Shown here piece by piece: positions 46,241 through 55,648 of a stretch of DNA of 64,000 bases (the stretch's first letter is position 1; each line of letters opens with the position of its first letter). Source of the DNA: an uncultured Bacteroides sp. Its GTDB lineage: Bacteria > Bacteroidota > Bacteroidia > Bacteroidales > Bacteroidaceae. The translations under genes were made by a program, and so were the position numbers. Below the pieces are notes generated by a model that was not told the origin of the DNA, ran no database searches, and saw only the letters and a list, made by a program, of their open reading frames with translations. The stretch spans positions 1-64,000 of the forward strand of contig CASDXG010000020.1 in assembly GCA_949285025.1 (NCBI GenBank). Reading direction: 5' to 3'.

Positions 46241-47371
46241 ATGAATAAACATTTTGCCTACATAATATACTTAATATATGCTTGCCTGGTGAGTTCTCCA
46301 CTGTTATGTCATGCAGACAACACCCCCAGAAAGCCGTTTACAGTAGTCATTGACGCCGGGCACGGAGGGAATGACCCGGGAGCAATCGGACGACGAGGAC
46401 GTGAAAAAAACATCAACCTAAACGTCGCCCTTAAGGTCGGACGCCTTATCGAAAATCATTGTTCCGATACACACGTCGTATATACCCGGACAAAAGACAT
46501 ATTTGTTCCACTCCACCGTCGCGCAGAAATCGCCAACAACGCACAAGCAAATCTTTTCATATCCATCCACACGAATTCACTTGCTTCGAAGAATACATCC
46601 ATACACGGAAGCGAAACCTATACTTTAGGACTACACAGAACGGAAGACAATTTAGAGGTAGCCAAGAAAGAGAACTCCGTAATCCTGATAGAAGATGATT
46701 ATAAAGAAAAATATGCAGGATTTAATCCCAATTCCTCTGAAAGCTACATTATCTTTGAATTCCTGCAAGACAAAAACATGTCACAGAGTGTACATTTTGC
46801 CCGCCTTGTACAAAAGCAGTTAAAAAGTAATGCTCACCGAGCTGACAGAGGCGTACATCAGGCAGGGTTTCTTGTGCTAAGAGAAACATCTATGCCAAGT
46901 GTTTTAATCGAACTTGGCTATATAAATAACAGAAACGAAGAAAATTATATGCTATCGGAACGAGGCGCCTCCGAATTGGCAACCGGCATATACCAGGCCT
47001 TTTTAAGTTACAAGGAACAAAGCAACGTAACCCACTCCGAAAAAACAGGCAATCCGCCGGAAACACCCCGAACCGGAACACAAAAAAAACAACCCAACAA
47101 CGCTCCGGTCTTTAAAATACAGATTCTGACATCCGGCAAAATTTTACCCAAAAACAGCAAAATATTAAAAGGTCTGACACCGGTAAGTTATTATAAAGAA
47201 AATGGTGTTTACAAATATACTTATGGAGAAAGTTCCGACTACAACCAGATACTGCGGCTCAAACGCAACACGGTTGATAAGAAATTCAAAGACGCTTTCA
47301 TTATCGCCTTTAAAAATGGAACAAAAATGAACATCAACCAAGCAATAAAAGAATTCAAACAAAACAGATAA
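46241..47371 (+). CDS. N-acetylmuramoyl-L-alanine amidase (Amidase_3) with C-terminal extension
   Basis: This periplasmic zinc amidase splits the peptide stem from peptidoglycan and usually helps daughter cells separate. A signal peptide (ending LLCHA) is followed by VVIDAGHGGNDPGAIG near residue 35 (zinc His), the glutamate in REKNINLNVALKVG, LFISIHTNS near 104 (His), and MPSVLIELGYINNR near 218 (catalytic Glu). After about residue 250 a linker rich in polar residues leads to a C-terminal domain (FKIQILTSGKILPKNSK ... FKDAFIIAFKNG) that resembles a SPOR-type peptidoglycan-binding fold. The paralogue at 10649 lacks this extension. It is followed after 12 bases by the MCE gene. Confidence 0.9.
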   Translation: MNKHFAYIIYLIYACLVSSPLLCHADNTPRKPFTVVIDAGHGGNDPGAIGRRGREKNINLNVALKVGRLIENHCSDTHVVYTRTKDIFVPLHRRAEIANNAQANLFISIHTNSLASKNTSIHGSETYTLGLHRTEDNLEVAKKENSVILIEDDYKEKYAGFNPNSSESYIIFEFLQDKNMSQSVHFARLVQKQLKSNAHRADRGVHQAGFLVLRETSMPSVLIELGYINNRNEENYMLSERGASELATGIYQAFLSYKEQSNVTHSEKTGNPPETPRTGTQKKQPNNAPVFKIQILTSGKILPKNSKILKGLTPVSYYKENGVYKYTYGESSDYNQILRLKRNTVDKKFKDAFIIAFKNGTKMNINQAIKEFKQNR

Positions 47372-47383
47372 ACAGTAACGAGT

Positions 47384-48283
47384 ATGAAAGAATATATGAG
47401 TAAAGAAGTTAAAATAGGATTAGCAGGAATCATATCTCTCCTGATTCTGTTCTTTGGCATAAACTATCTTAAAGGAATAAGCATGCTAAAACCCGAAAGC
47501 TATTATTATATAGACTTCACAAACGTCAACGGACTAACGCAATCAAGCCCGGTTTTCACCAACGGGTTCAAGGTCGGAATTGTAAGAGACATCAAATACA
47601 ATCATAACAATCCCGGACACATTATCGTAGGAGTAGAAATGGAACCTGACATAAAGATCCCAACCGGGAGTCAGGCCGAAGTCGTTATGGAGATGTTAGG
47701 TACAGTAAAAATGAATCTGAATTTCGACTACAACAGCCAAACATATTACGAGGAGGGAGACACTCTGTATGGTATCGCAAACGAAGGACTCATGGGTGCT
47801 GCAGAAAAAAACATCGTGCCTCAAATAGAAAAAATGCTACCTAAATTAGATTCCATCTTAGGATCTCTCAATAAAATTCTCAATAGCCCGGCTTTAAACA
47901 ATACGCTGAAAAATACAGAAGAACTTACAGCCTCTCTAAATGCAACCGGCAAACAGTTAAACAACCTGATGAGTAACGATATCCCTAAACTGACAAACAA
48001 TGTAACAACCATCAGCGAGAATTTAAAAGACATCAGTGCTAATCTAAAAGACGTAGATTATGCCGCAACAATCAAAAAAGCCGACTCGACCATACACAAT
48101 GTTCTTCTTTTAACAGACAAGCTCAATAGGAAAGACAACACATTGGGATTATTGCTAAATGACTCATCTCTATACAACAACCTCAATGCAACATCGGCAA
48201 ATGCCGCCAGTCTGCTATTTGATTTGAAAGCACACCCCAAACGATATGTTCACTTCTCTCTTTTCGGGAAAAAAGACAAATAA
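47384..48283 (+). CDS. MlaD/MCE-family protein
   Basis: MCE proteins form hexameric rings that carry phospholipids across the periplasm. One N-terminal membrane helix (VKIGLAGIISLLILFFGINYL, about 8-28) precedes a single MCE domain (about 38-120: YYIDFTNVNGLTQSSPVFTNG, VGIVRDIKYN, EVVMEMLGTVKMNL). A long helical C-terminal region follows. Alternative start MSKEVKIG at 47396. The usual MlaE permease and MlaF ATPase are not adjacent, so they would be encoded elsewhere. The amidase gene is 12 bases upstream. Confidence 0.88.
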   Translation: MKEYMSKEVKIGLAGIISLLILFFGINYLKGISMLKPESYYYIDFTNVNGLTQSSPVFTNGFKVGIVRDIKYNHNNPGHIIVGVEMEPDIKIPTGSQAEVVMEMLGTVKMNLNFDYNSQTYYEEGDTLYGIANEGLMGAAEKNIVPQIEKMLPKLDSILGSLNKILNSPALNNTLKNTEELTASLNATGKQLNNLMSNDIPKLTNNVTTISENLKDISANLKDVDYAATIKKADSTIHNVLLLTDKLNRKDNTLGLLLNDSSLYNNLNATSANAASLLFDLKAHPKRYVHFSLFGKKDK

Positions 48284-48612
48284 AATATTCCTCTAAATAG
48301 AATTTATCTAAATAACCGATTGCCCGTTTATTCTTTCGAAATCTTCCATAAAAGACTAATAATAAAAACAATAAGCAGGTAATCGATTATTTATTTAGTC
48401 CTCGAGAAATCCAGGATAAAACATTATACCACAAGCCCTTGAACATAAGCAACAGGACGTTTTCTTACCGTAAAATTCCATTTCAAACAAAAGATTGAAG
48501 CACAAGACATTACAAACACATTTCAAAAAAGCAAGAAAATATCCGTTTGTTTTTTCAGAAATTCATCACGACATTTGCTGTATAGAAAGTTTGCTTTAAT
48601 AATAACATTAAT
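48284..48612. other. AT-rich gap upstream of dnaA without visible DnaA boxes
   Basis: This 329-base stretch separates mlaD and dnaA. I see no gene, no TAnnTTTG box and no TTATCCACA-type DnaA box, and no strong hairpin. The dnaA promoter should lie here but cannot be pinned down by eye. Confidence 0.5.
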
Positions 48613-50022
48613 ATGACCAATAGTAATCAGGTCGTTGCATTATGGAATCATTGTCTGAGTTTCATTAAAGATAATGTGAATGCAACAGCCTTTAAGACAT
48701 GGTTTGAGCCTATCGTACCATTAAAATACGAGAATAAGGCATTAACCATCGGGGTTCCCAGCCCCTTTTTCTACGAATTTTTAGAAGAAAAATACGTAGA
48801 CTTGTTACGTGCCGCCATTTATAAAGAAGCTGGAGAAGGCACGGAATTAATGTATTCTATACTAACGGATAAGACCAATCATCTAACAATGAATGTCGAA
48901 GGGACAAAACGTTCATCCGTTTTGCCTCCCCAAACCAATATTCATAATGGGAACAAAAGTCCTAATCTCTTGCAAGCACCTGCTGTACAAGACTTAGATT
49001 CTCACCTAAATCCCAATTACAATTTCGAAAGTTTTATCAAAGGGAACAGTAACGAGTTCTCGAGGACTGTTGCAGAAACCGTTGCTAAAAATCCAGCCCG
49101 AACCTTTAATCCGCTATTTTTATTCGGACAATCGGGTGTAGGAAAAACGCATCTCATCAATGCTATTGGGACACGTATTAAAGAATTATATCCGGAAAAG
49201 CGCGTACTTTACGTTTCTGCCCATTTGTTCCAAGTGCAATATACCGACTCCGTACGCACCAATCATTTTAATGACTTTATCAATTTCTATCAAACGATCG
49301 ATGTGTTAATCATAGATGATATCCAAGAATTTGCCGGAGTCACAAAAACTCAAAACACATTCTTCCATATCTTTAATCACCTACATCAGAACGGGAAACA
49401 ACTGATCCTGACATCCGATCGCGCCCCCGTCATGTTACAGGGGATGGAAGAACGTTTGCTTACACGCTTTAAATGGGGATTGGTTGCAGAATTAGAGAAG
49501 CCCGATTTAGAACTTCGCGAAAACATTCTGCGGAACAAAATCCACCGAGACGGACTGACAATCCCAGAATCTGTCATTCGCTATATTGCAGAAAATGTAA
49601 ATGAAAGCGTACGTGAACTGGAAGGTATCGTTAATTCCCTCTTAGCTCAGTCGATTTTATTTAAAAGAGAAATCGATTTAGAATTGGCTCAACACATTCT
49701 TCGCAAAGCAACACGCTATACAGAGAACAAACCTCTCTCCGTAGAAGATATTATAAATAAGGTTTGCGAACATTATAGAATAGACAGTTCTGCGATTCAT
49801 GCCAAAACGCGTAAGCGTGAAATTGTGCAGGTACGACAAATTGCAATGTATTTAGCAAAGAAACATACCGACACATCCTTCTCGAAAATCGGGAAACTCA
49901 TCGGTAATAAAGACCATGCAACCGTCTTACACGCCTGCAAGATTGTAAAAGACCAAGTAGAGGTAGACAAGGCATTCAAAGCAGAAATCGATGAAATCGA
50001 AGTAGCTTTAAAAAGCAGATAA
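48613..50022 (+). CDS. dnaA: Chromosomal replication initiator DnaA
   Basis: DnaA binds origin boxes and melts DNA to start replication. Domain I is residues 1-80 ([22 protein letters not shown]). The AAA+ core follows a variable linker: [22 protein letters not shown] near 166-187 (Walker A) and [10 protein letters not shown] near 235 (Walker B). The C-terminal DNA-binding domain contains the signature [13 protein letters not shown] near 437. It is 469 residues long and stands alone: no dnaN, recF or gyrB follows, as expected in Bacteroidota. A long hairpin terminates it. Confidence 0.98.
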   Translation: MTNSNQVVALWNHCLSFIKDNVNATAFKTWFEPIVPLKYENKALTIGVPSPFFYEFLEEKYVDLLRAAIYKEAGEGTELMYSILTDKTNHLTMNVEGTKRSSVLPPQTNIHNGNKSPNLLQAPAVQDLDSHLNPNYNFESFIKGNSNEFSRTVAETVAKNPARTFNPLFLFGQSGVGKTHLINAIGTRIKELYPEKRVLYVSAHLFQVQYTDSVRTNHFNDFINFYQTIDVLIIDDIQEFAGVTKTQNTFFHIFNHLHQNGKQLILTSDRAPVMLQGMEERLLTRFKWGLVAELEKPDLELRENILRNKIHRDGLTIPESVIRYIAENVNESVRELEGIVNSLLAQSILFKREIDLELAQHILRKATRYTENKPLSVEDIINKVCEHYRIDSSAIHAKTRKREIVQVRQIAMYLAKKHTDTSFSKIGKLIGNKDHATVLHACKIVKDQVEVDKAFKAEIDEIEVALKSR

Positions 50023-50033
50023 TTCGTAATTAT

Positions 50034-50101
50034 AAAAAAATCCGGCGGAAGATTTGTTCATATCCATATACAGATGAACGAATTTTCCGCCGGATTTTTT
50101 A
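50034..50101. terminator. Terminator between dnaA and the nitroreductase gene
   Basis: AAAAAATCCGGCGGAA at 50035-50050 pairs with TTCCGCCGGATTTTTT at 50085-50100, and an inner TTCAT/ATGAA segment extends the stem. It can work in both directions. Confidence 0.9.
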
Positions 50102-50109
50102 TTTATACT

Positions 50110-50859
50110 TCAATCTTTCTCAAAGCCTTGTTTCCTTAAAGTGGCATGCAATGTCTCAGACATGTTCTCATTATCCGATTTCTTATATCGAATATCTGTA
50201 AAAATCTGAGCCAATGTCTCTGTATGGTTTATTTCCACAAAATGTTTATTCTCCGGCAATGACTCTTTATATGCATAAATAGAATCAATCGCCTCACGGG
50301 TATAATCGTGATATATTTCCTCATGAACAATGCCGCTTAATGGCAAACGATCCGGCTGTTCCGGCTGCTCATCCGGATAACCGACAGTTATCGTTGCTAT
50401 CGGCATAACTAATTTAGGCAAGTGAAGAATCTCTATAATCTGATCCGGATTATAAACGGTTGTTCCCAGATAGCAAATTCCCAGCCCCTTTTCCTCTGCC
50501 AAAGTGCAAAAATTCTGAGTGACCAGCAAAGCGTCCGTCGCCGCATTCAAGAAAGATATCGGATTATCATAGCCGGGTTCCGCCTTTCGATAAAGACACC
50601 ATTTGCTAAAGCGATTAAAATCCGCACAAAAAGTAAGCACAACAGGAGCCGAAATAACCATAGGCTGGTGGAAATGAGCGGGAGAAAGTTTTTTCTTCAT
50701 CGCGATATCCCGTGTGACAACCACGCTATACAACTGCATATTTCCCATTGTTGACGCACGAAATGCGTCCTCCAACAATTCATTCAACAAATCGTTCGGT
50801 ATATCCTGTGATGTATATTTACGAATTGTACGTCGATTTTTTATTGAATCCATAGGCAC
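50110..50859 (-). CDS. Nitroreductase-family NAD(P)H oxidoreductase
   Basis: The flavin-binding nitroreductase fold begins NRRTIRKYTSQDIPNDLLNELLEDAFRAS-like (R8, R9, R12 contact FMN). Further conserved parts are MGNMQLYSVVV near 36-46, ATDALLVTQNFCTLAEEKGLGICYLGT near 106-132, and MPIATITVGYPDEQP near 150. The 249-residue length and the C-terminal helical extension resemble the NfsA/FRP group of oxygen-insensitive nitroreductases. Its physiological substrate is unknown; quinones, flavins or nitro compounds are typical. Confidence 0.88.
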   Translation of the reverse strand: MPMDSIKNRRTIRKYTSQDIPNDLLNELLEDAFRASTMGNMQLYSVVVTRDIAMKKKLSPAHFHQPMVISAPVVLTFCADFNRFSKWCLYRKAEPGYDNPISFLNAATDALLVTQNFCTLAEEKGLGICYLGTTVYNPDQIIEILHLPKLVMPIATITVGYPDEQPEQPDRLPLSGIVHEEIYHDYTREAIDSIYAYKESLPENKHFVEINHTETLAQIFTDIRYKKSDNENMSETLHATLRKQGFEKD

Positions 50860-50880
50860 ATTTATTTAAAACAACGAGAA

Positions 50881-50911
50881 CAAAGATAAAACTTATTACC
50901 ATCTTTTCAAA
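50881..50911 (-). promoter_or_regulatory. Promoter of the nitroreductase gene
   Basis: On the minus strand TTTG (50908-50911) is followed after 19 bases by TATCTTTG (50881-50888), 22 bases upstream of the start codon: a perfect Bacteroidota promoter. Confidence 0.75.
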
Positions 50912-51145
50912 AAAAGATGCCCGAAAAACACATCCACAGCCACATTCCATTTATAGGCCATCCGAAATATCCTTGAAGAATCTTTATACAAAACAGTTCA
51001 ATTTATTCATCGAAATAACATTTCTGTTTCATGTTTTGGAAAACTTTTCCATTCATACAAATATACATACCAGCTAATTATCAACAAGATAAGCAAGAAA
51101 ACCGGAAAACTATCCGGAAGTGTTCATAACTTTTTATTCTTTTAT
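50912..51145. other. Gap between divergent nitroreductase and nrdJ promoters
   Basis: The 400-base intergenic region holds both promoters at its ends. Between them are a short hairpin (CCGGA/TCCGG, 51102-51117) and an extra minus-strand -7 match TATATTTG at 51058-51065 with no gene downstream. I see no cobalamin riboswitch and no clear NrdR box. Confidence 0.5.
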
Positions 51146-51176
51146 TTTGTCAGATAAAAAAACATTTTTAGCTTTG
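51146..51176 (+). promoter_or_regulatory. Promoter of nrdJ-folB
   Basis: TTTG at 51146-51149 is followed after 19 bases by TAGCTTTG at 51169-51176. The leader would be about 78 bases, too short for a cobalamin riboswitch. Confidence 0.75.
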
Positions 51177-51260
51177 CAATACCTGTTATTAACAAAGCAA
51201 ACTTTCTTTTTATACAACAAAGATTTATCCTATTAAAAAAACTCTTTAATCTATCAAGAA

Positions 51261-53807
51261 GTGGAAAAGAAAACTTACAGCTACGACGAAGCATACAATG
51301 CCTCATTAGAATATTTCAAAGGAGACGAACTTGCTGCGCGTGTATGGGTAAACAAATACGCAGTGAAAGATTCTTTTGGGAATATCTATGAAAAATCACC
51401 GGCAGATATGCATTGGCGAATTGCCAACGAAATCGCACGAATAGAGAGTCATTACCCCAACCCTTTAAGCTCTCAGGAACTATTCGACCTGCTTGACCAT
51501 TTCAAGTACATCGTTCCTCAAGGAAGCCCCATGACAGGAATAGGGAACGATTACCAAATCGCCTCTTTATCCAACTGCTTTGTCATAGGATTAGACGGCT
51601 CTGCCGATTCATACGGAGCCATCATCCGTATCGACGAAGAACAGGTACAATTAATGAAACGTCGCGGAGGTGTAGGTCACGACCTCTCACACATCCGTCC
51701 CAAAGGCTCACCGGTCAAAAATTCTGCCCTGACATCCACCGGACTTGTTCCTTTTATGGAACGCTATTCAAACTCAACACGCGAGGTTGCACAGGACGGA
51801 CGCAGAGGAGCTTTAATGCTTAGTGTTTCCATAAAGCACCCGGATTCCGAAGCTTTCATCGATGCAAAAATGACAGAAGGCAAAGTTACCGGAGCAAACG
51901 TATCTGTAAAACTTGATGACGAATTTATGCGTGCTGCAACAGAGAACCGCATGTATACGCAACAATACCCCATCGATTCAGATACCCCTCAGGTAAAAAA
52001 AGAAATAAATGCATCAGAGCTATGGAAAAAAATCGTACATAATGCCTGGAAATCTGCAGAGCCCGGCGTACTCTTTTGGGATACCATTATCAAAGAATCC
52101 ATACCCGATTGCTATGCCAATCTCGGCTTCCGTACGGTATCAACGAATCCTTGCGGCGAAATTCCACTCTGCCCCTATGATTCATGCCGTCTGTTAGCCA
52201 TCAATTTATATTCATATGTAGTAAATCCCTTTACCCCGAATGCCTATTTTGATTTCGAACTTTTCAAAAAGCACGTGGCTTTAGCCCAACGGATTATGGA
52301 TGACATTATCGACCTTGAGCTTGAAAAGATTGAGAAAATCATGGAAAAAATCGAATCCGATCCTGAAAGCGAAGAAGTGAAAGGAACCGAACGTCACCTA
52401 TGGGAAAAAATATATCGCAAATCAAGCATGGGGCGCCGTACCGGGGTAGGTATAACAGCTGAAGGCGACATGCTGGCAGCTATGGGGCTACGCTATGGCA
52501 CAGAAGAGGCAACTTCATTCTCCGAACAAGTTCACAAGACAATCGCTTTGGAAGCATACCGTTCGTCTGTCACAATGGCTAAAGAGCGCGGAGCATTTGA
52601 AATATACGATTCCGAACGAGAAAAGAACAACCTGTTTGTCAATCGGTTGAAAGAAGCAGACGCCACACTTTACGAAGAAATGGTTAAATACGGGCGAAGA
52701 AATATAGCATGTCTTACCATTGCTCCCACAGGAACCACCAGTCTGATGACTCAAACGACCTCCGGTATCGAACCGGTATTCATGCCCGTCTATAAACGCC
52801 GCCGCAAAGTCAATCCCAATGATGAAAACGTTCATATCGACTTTATAGATGAAACGGGAGATGCATTTGAAGAATACACAGTATTCCATCATAAATTTCT
52901 CGTATGGATGCAAGCTAACGGCTACGATGCAAAAAAGAATTATACACAAGAGGAAATTGATGATTTGGTCGCCAAATCACCTTATTATAAAGCGACGTCG
53001 AATGATGTGGACTGGCTCATGAAAGTAAAAATGCAAGGACGCATTCAAAAATGGGTAGATCATTCAATCAGTGTAACCATTAATTTACCGAACAACGTAG
53101 ATGAAGATCTGGTAAACCGCCTCTACGTAGAAGCATGGCGTTCGGGATGTAAAGGCTGCACTGTATACAGAGACGGTTCTCGTTCCGGCGTTTTAATTTC
53201 GATAAAGAAAAAAGACAATAAAGAAGAAGAGGAAGAATGTCACTGTAAACCACCACAGGTAGTAGAAGTCCGCCCACGTGTCCTCGAAGCAGATGTTGTG
53301 CGTTTTCAGAACAACAAAGACAAATGGGTGGCATTTGTCGGACTACTTGACGGCCGTCCTTATGAAATATTTACCGGTCTACAAGACGATGAAGAGGGAA
53401 TTTTACTTCCAAAATCTGTTACTACCGGAAGAATCATCAAAAACTATGATGAAAATGGAGTAAAACGTTATGACTTCCAGTTCGAGAATAAACGCGGTTA
53501 CAAGATGACAGTAGAAGGACTGTCTGAAAGATTCAATAAAGAATACTGGAACTATGCGAAACTCATTTCCGGCGTGCTCCGTTGGAGAATGCCTATCGAG
53601 CAGGTAATAAAACTGGTCGACTCTCTTCAACTTGACAGCGAAAACATCAATACGTGGAAAAATGGCGTCGTTCGCGCTTTGAAAAAATACGTACAAGACG
53701 GAACAGAAGCCAGAGGAGTAAAATGCCCGAACTGCGGAAATGAGACGCTGGTCTACCAGGAAGGTTGCCTTATTTGTAAAACCTGCGGCTCTTCACGCTG
53801 CGGATAA
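51261..53807 (+). CDS. nrdJ: Adenosylcobalamin-dependent ribonucleotide reductase (class II)
   Basis: The enzyme makes deoxyribonucleotides using a radical from adenosylcobalamin, with or without oxygen. Conserved parts are LSNCFVIG near residue 110 (first redox Cys), MKRRGGVGHDLSHIRPKG near 132, STNPCGEIPLCPYDSC near 294-309 (catalytic Cys), and APTGTTSLMTQTTSGIEP near 492-510. The C-terminus ends in a zinc ribbon (CPNCGNETLVYQEGCLICKTCG) after a DUF-like insert. It starts with GTG; no in-frame ATG lies near enough upstream. At 848 residues it is full length. It needs B12, tying this genome to cobalamin supply. Confidence 0.96.
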   Translation: MEKKTYSYDEAYNASLEYFKGDELAARVWVNKYAVKDSFGNIYEKSPADMHWRIANEIARIESHYPNPLSSQELFDLLDHFKYIVPQGSPMTGIGNDYQIASLSNCFVIGLDGSADSYGAIIRIDEEQVQLMKRRGGVGHDLSHIRPKGSPVKNSALTSTGLVPFMERYSNSTREVAQDGRRGALMLSVSIKHPDSEAFIDAKMTEGKVTGANVSVKLDDEFMRAATENRMYTQQYPIDSDTPQVKKEINASELWKKIVHNAWKSAEPGVLFWDTIIKESIPDCYANLGFRTVSTNPCGEIPLCPYDSCRLLAINLYSYVVNPFTPNAYFDFELFKKHVALAQRIMDDIIDLELEKIEKIMEKIESDPESEEVKGTERHLWEKIYRKSSMGRRTGVGITAEGDMLAAMGLRYGTEEATSFSEQVHKTIALEAYRSSVTMAKERGAFEIYDSEREKNNLFVNRLKEADATLYEEMVKYGRRNIACLTIAPTGTTSLMTQTTSGIEPVFMPVYKRRRKVNPNDENVHIDFIDETGDAFEEYTVFHHKFLVWMQANGYDAKKNYTQEEIDDLVAKSPYYKATSNDVDWLMKVKMQGRIQKWVDHSISVTINLPNNVDEDLVNRLYVEAWRSGCKGCTVYRDGSRSGVLISIKKKDNKEEEEECHCKPPQVVEVRPRVLEADVVRFQNNKDKWVAFVGLLDGRPYEIFTGLQDDEEGILLPKSVTTGRIIKNYDENGVKRYDFQFENKRGYKMTVEGLSERFNKEYWNYAKLISGVLRWRMPIEQVIKLVDSLQLDSENINTWKNGVVRALKKYVQDGTEARGVKCPNCGNETLVYQEGCLICKTCGSSRCG

Positions 53808-53815
53808 TCGGTAAA

Positions 53816-54184
53816 ATGCAGCCAGAAGATATGTATATCCATTTCAACGGCTTGAAACTGTATGCCTATCATGGCGTGCTTCCGCAAGAAAGACGTGTAG
53901 GCGCAATGTATACACTCAACCTGCGGTTGGCATTAAACTTCACGGAAACTGCCTTGACAGACCAAGTAGCACATACCGTAAACTACGCAGATGTATTCAA
54001 CTGCATAAAAAAAGAAATGGATATCCCGGCCGGACTGTTAGAGCATGTAGCTTATCGCATCGCTCAACGGCTACTGGAAGAGTTTTCAAAACTCACTGAA
54101 GTTTATATCGAGCTCTACAAACAAAATCCTCCAATGGGCGCCGATTGTTCACAAATCGGGATCTCCCTTTGTCTGAAAAGATAA
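53816..54184 (+). CDS. folB: Dihydroneopterin aldolase FolB
   Basis: FolB converts dihydroneopterin to hydroxymethyl-dihydropterin in folate synthesis. The 122-residue protein shows LYAYHGVLPQERRVG near residue 15-29 (with the family's active-site histidine/glutamate region), and YADVFNCIKKEMD and LLEHVAYRIAQRLL near 75-95 which include the second glutamate. It begins nine bases after nrdJ, so both are on one transcript and end at the strong terminator at 54197. Confidence 0.94.
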   Translation: MQPEDMYIHFNGLKLYAYHGVLPQERRVGAMYTLNLRLALNFTETALTDQVAHTVNYADVFNCIKKEMDIPAGLLEHVAYRIAQRLLEEFSKLTEVYIELYKQNPPMGADCSQIGISLCLKR

Positions 54185-54196
54185 AAGAAAACCTCA

Positions 54197-54238
54197 AAAA
54201 ATGTCCCGGCATGCCTGATAACATGCCGGGACATTTTT
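54197..54238. terminator. Strong terminator between nrdJ-folB and gltA
   Basis: A 17-base perfect stem (54197-54213 with 54222-54238) contains ATGTCCCGGCATG and has A- and T-runs at its ends. It can serve both convergent operons. Confidence 0.9.
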
Positions 54239-54277
54239 ATTCATATCGCTAATGTTTTATAAATACATGAACTTAAA

Positions 54278-55624
54278 TCACCGGTCAGAAATAGGAGTAT
54301 AAGCCACTTCGTCGATAACATTCTTATAAGCCGGACGGATGATTCTCCTTCCTTCAAAATTCAATTCCTCTATACGGTGAGCCGTCCATCCCACAATACG
54401 CGCCATTGCGAACAGAGGAGTATAGATTTCCACAGGCAAACCCATCAATTCATAAATGAATCCGGAATAGAAATCCACATTGGAACATACCTTTTTCTTG
54501 GAACCTTTTACCTTTTTGAAACATTCTATAGCCCGACGTTCCAACAGTTCAAGAAAGGCAAATTCTTTCTCATACCCTTTTTCTGCCACCAACTCGCCGG
54601 CAAGTTCTTTCAACAGCACGGCCCGAGGGTCGGAAATCGTATAAACCGCATGCCCTATACCATAAATCAAACCACTCCCGTCGTAGGCTTCCTTATTCAA
54701 CATACGAATAAGATATGTATCTATCTCGTCAACGTTTGTCCAATCGGAAATCACCTCTTTCAAGTGATGAAACATTTTCACAACCTGAATATTGGCACCT
54801 CCGTGCAAAGGTCCCTTCAAAGATCCGATTCCCGCCGCAATACTGGAATAAGTATCCGTACGAGTGGAGCTGGTGACTCTCACGGTAAATGTCGAATTAT
54901 TTCCTCCGCCATGCTCTGCCTGAAGCACAAGAAGCAAATCAAGCATCCGCGCCTCCAGCGGTGTATACTCTTTTTTCATCATATACAGAAAATTTTCCGC
55001 CAAAGAAAGATTCTCGTGAGGATGACGGATATGCAAGGAACGTCCGTGCGTGCTGTGACGGTAAATGTTATAAGCGTAAGCTATAATGGTTGGAAACTTA
55101 GAAATCAACTCGATAGACTGCCGCATTAAATTATCACGTGAGATATCATCCGGATTAGGATCGAACGTGTACATTTCCAAAACACTCCGAGCCAAAATGT
55201 TCATGATATTCTGCCCTTCCAAATCAATGATATTCATTGTCGTTTTCTTATCCAGCGGCATATTATCATTAATAAGCTCCTTAAAGGCAGACAACTGTTC
55301 GCTATCGGGAAGCTCTCCCGACAATAGTAAATAAGCAACTTCCTCGAATCCAAAACGTTTCTCCCGCAACAACGCATGAACAATATCGTCCAGGTCATAT
55401 CCGCGATAGTATAATTTTCCGGGAATCGCCTTCAGGCCGTCAGCCGTACGCTCGTATCCGACCACATTACCAATCTTGGTCAATCCCACCAACACTCCCG
55501 TTCCATCCTCGTTACGTAAGCCACGCTTTACATTAAATTTCGAGAACAACTCATTATCAATCCGACAAGCTTGCTTTGCACATTCGGAAAGTTTATATAC
55601 GATATATTCCTTTTTCATAAGCAC
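54278..55624 (-). CDS. gltA: Citrate synthase
   Basis: The enzyme condenses acetyl-CoA with oxaloacetate to citrate. The catalytic residues lie in GPLHGGANIQVVKMFHH near 264-280 (His), GIGHAVYTISDPRA near 312-326 (His) and the aspartate region SNVDFYSGFIYELMGLP near 380. The 448-residue size resembles the archaeal/Bacteroidota type. It is the last of three genes, acn-icd-gltA, that turn acetyl-CoA and oxaloacetate into 2-oxoglutarate for glutamate synthesis. MKKEYIV at 55618 is an alternative start. Confidence 0.95.
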   Translation of the reverse strand: MLMKKEYIVYKLSECAKQACRIDNELFSKFNVKRGLRNEDGTGVLVGLTKIGNVVGYERTADGLKAIPGKLYYRGYDLDDIVHALLREKRFGFEEVAYLLLSGELPDSEQLSAFKELINDNMPLDKKTTMNIIDLEGQNIMNILARSVLEMYTFDPNPDDISRDNLMRQSIELISKFPTIIAYAYNIYRHSTHGRSLHIRHPHENLSLAENFLYMMKKEYTPLEARMLDLLLVLQAEHGGGNNSTFTVRVTSSTRTDTYSSIAAGIGSLKGPLHGGANIQVVKMFHHLKEVISDWTNVDEIDTYLIRMLNKEAYDGSGLIYGIGHAVYTISDPRAVLLKELAGELVAEKGYEKEFAFLELLERRAIECFKKVKGSKKKVCSNVDFYSGFIYELMGLPVEIYTPLFAMARIVGWTAHRIEELNFEGRRIIRPAYKNVIDEVAYTPISDR

Positions 55625-55648
55625 AATTCTGTTGAGTTCTATACCTCA

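Noticed and set aside
50860-51260. Cobalamin riboswitch for the B12-dependent reductase
   Set aside because: The promoter leaves a leader of only about 78 bases, and no B12-box-like sequence is visible.
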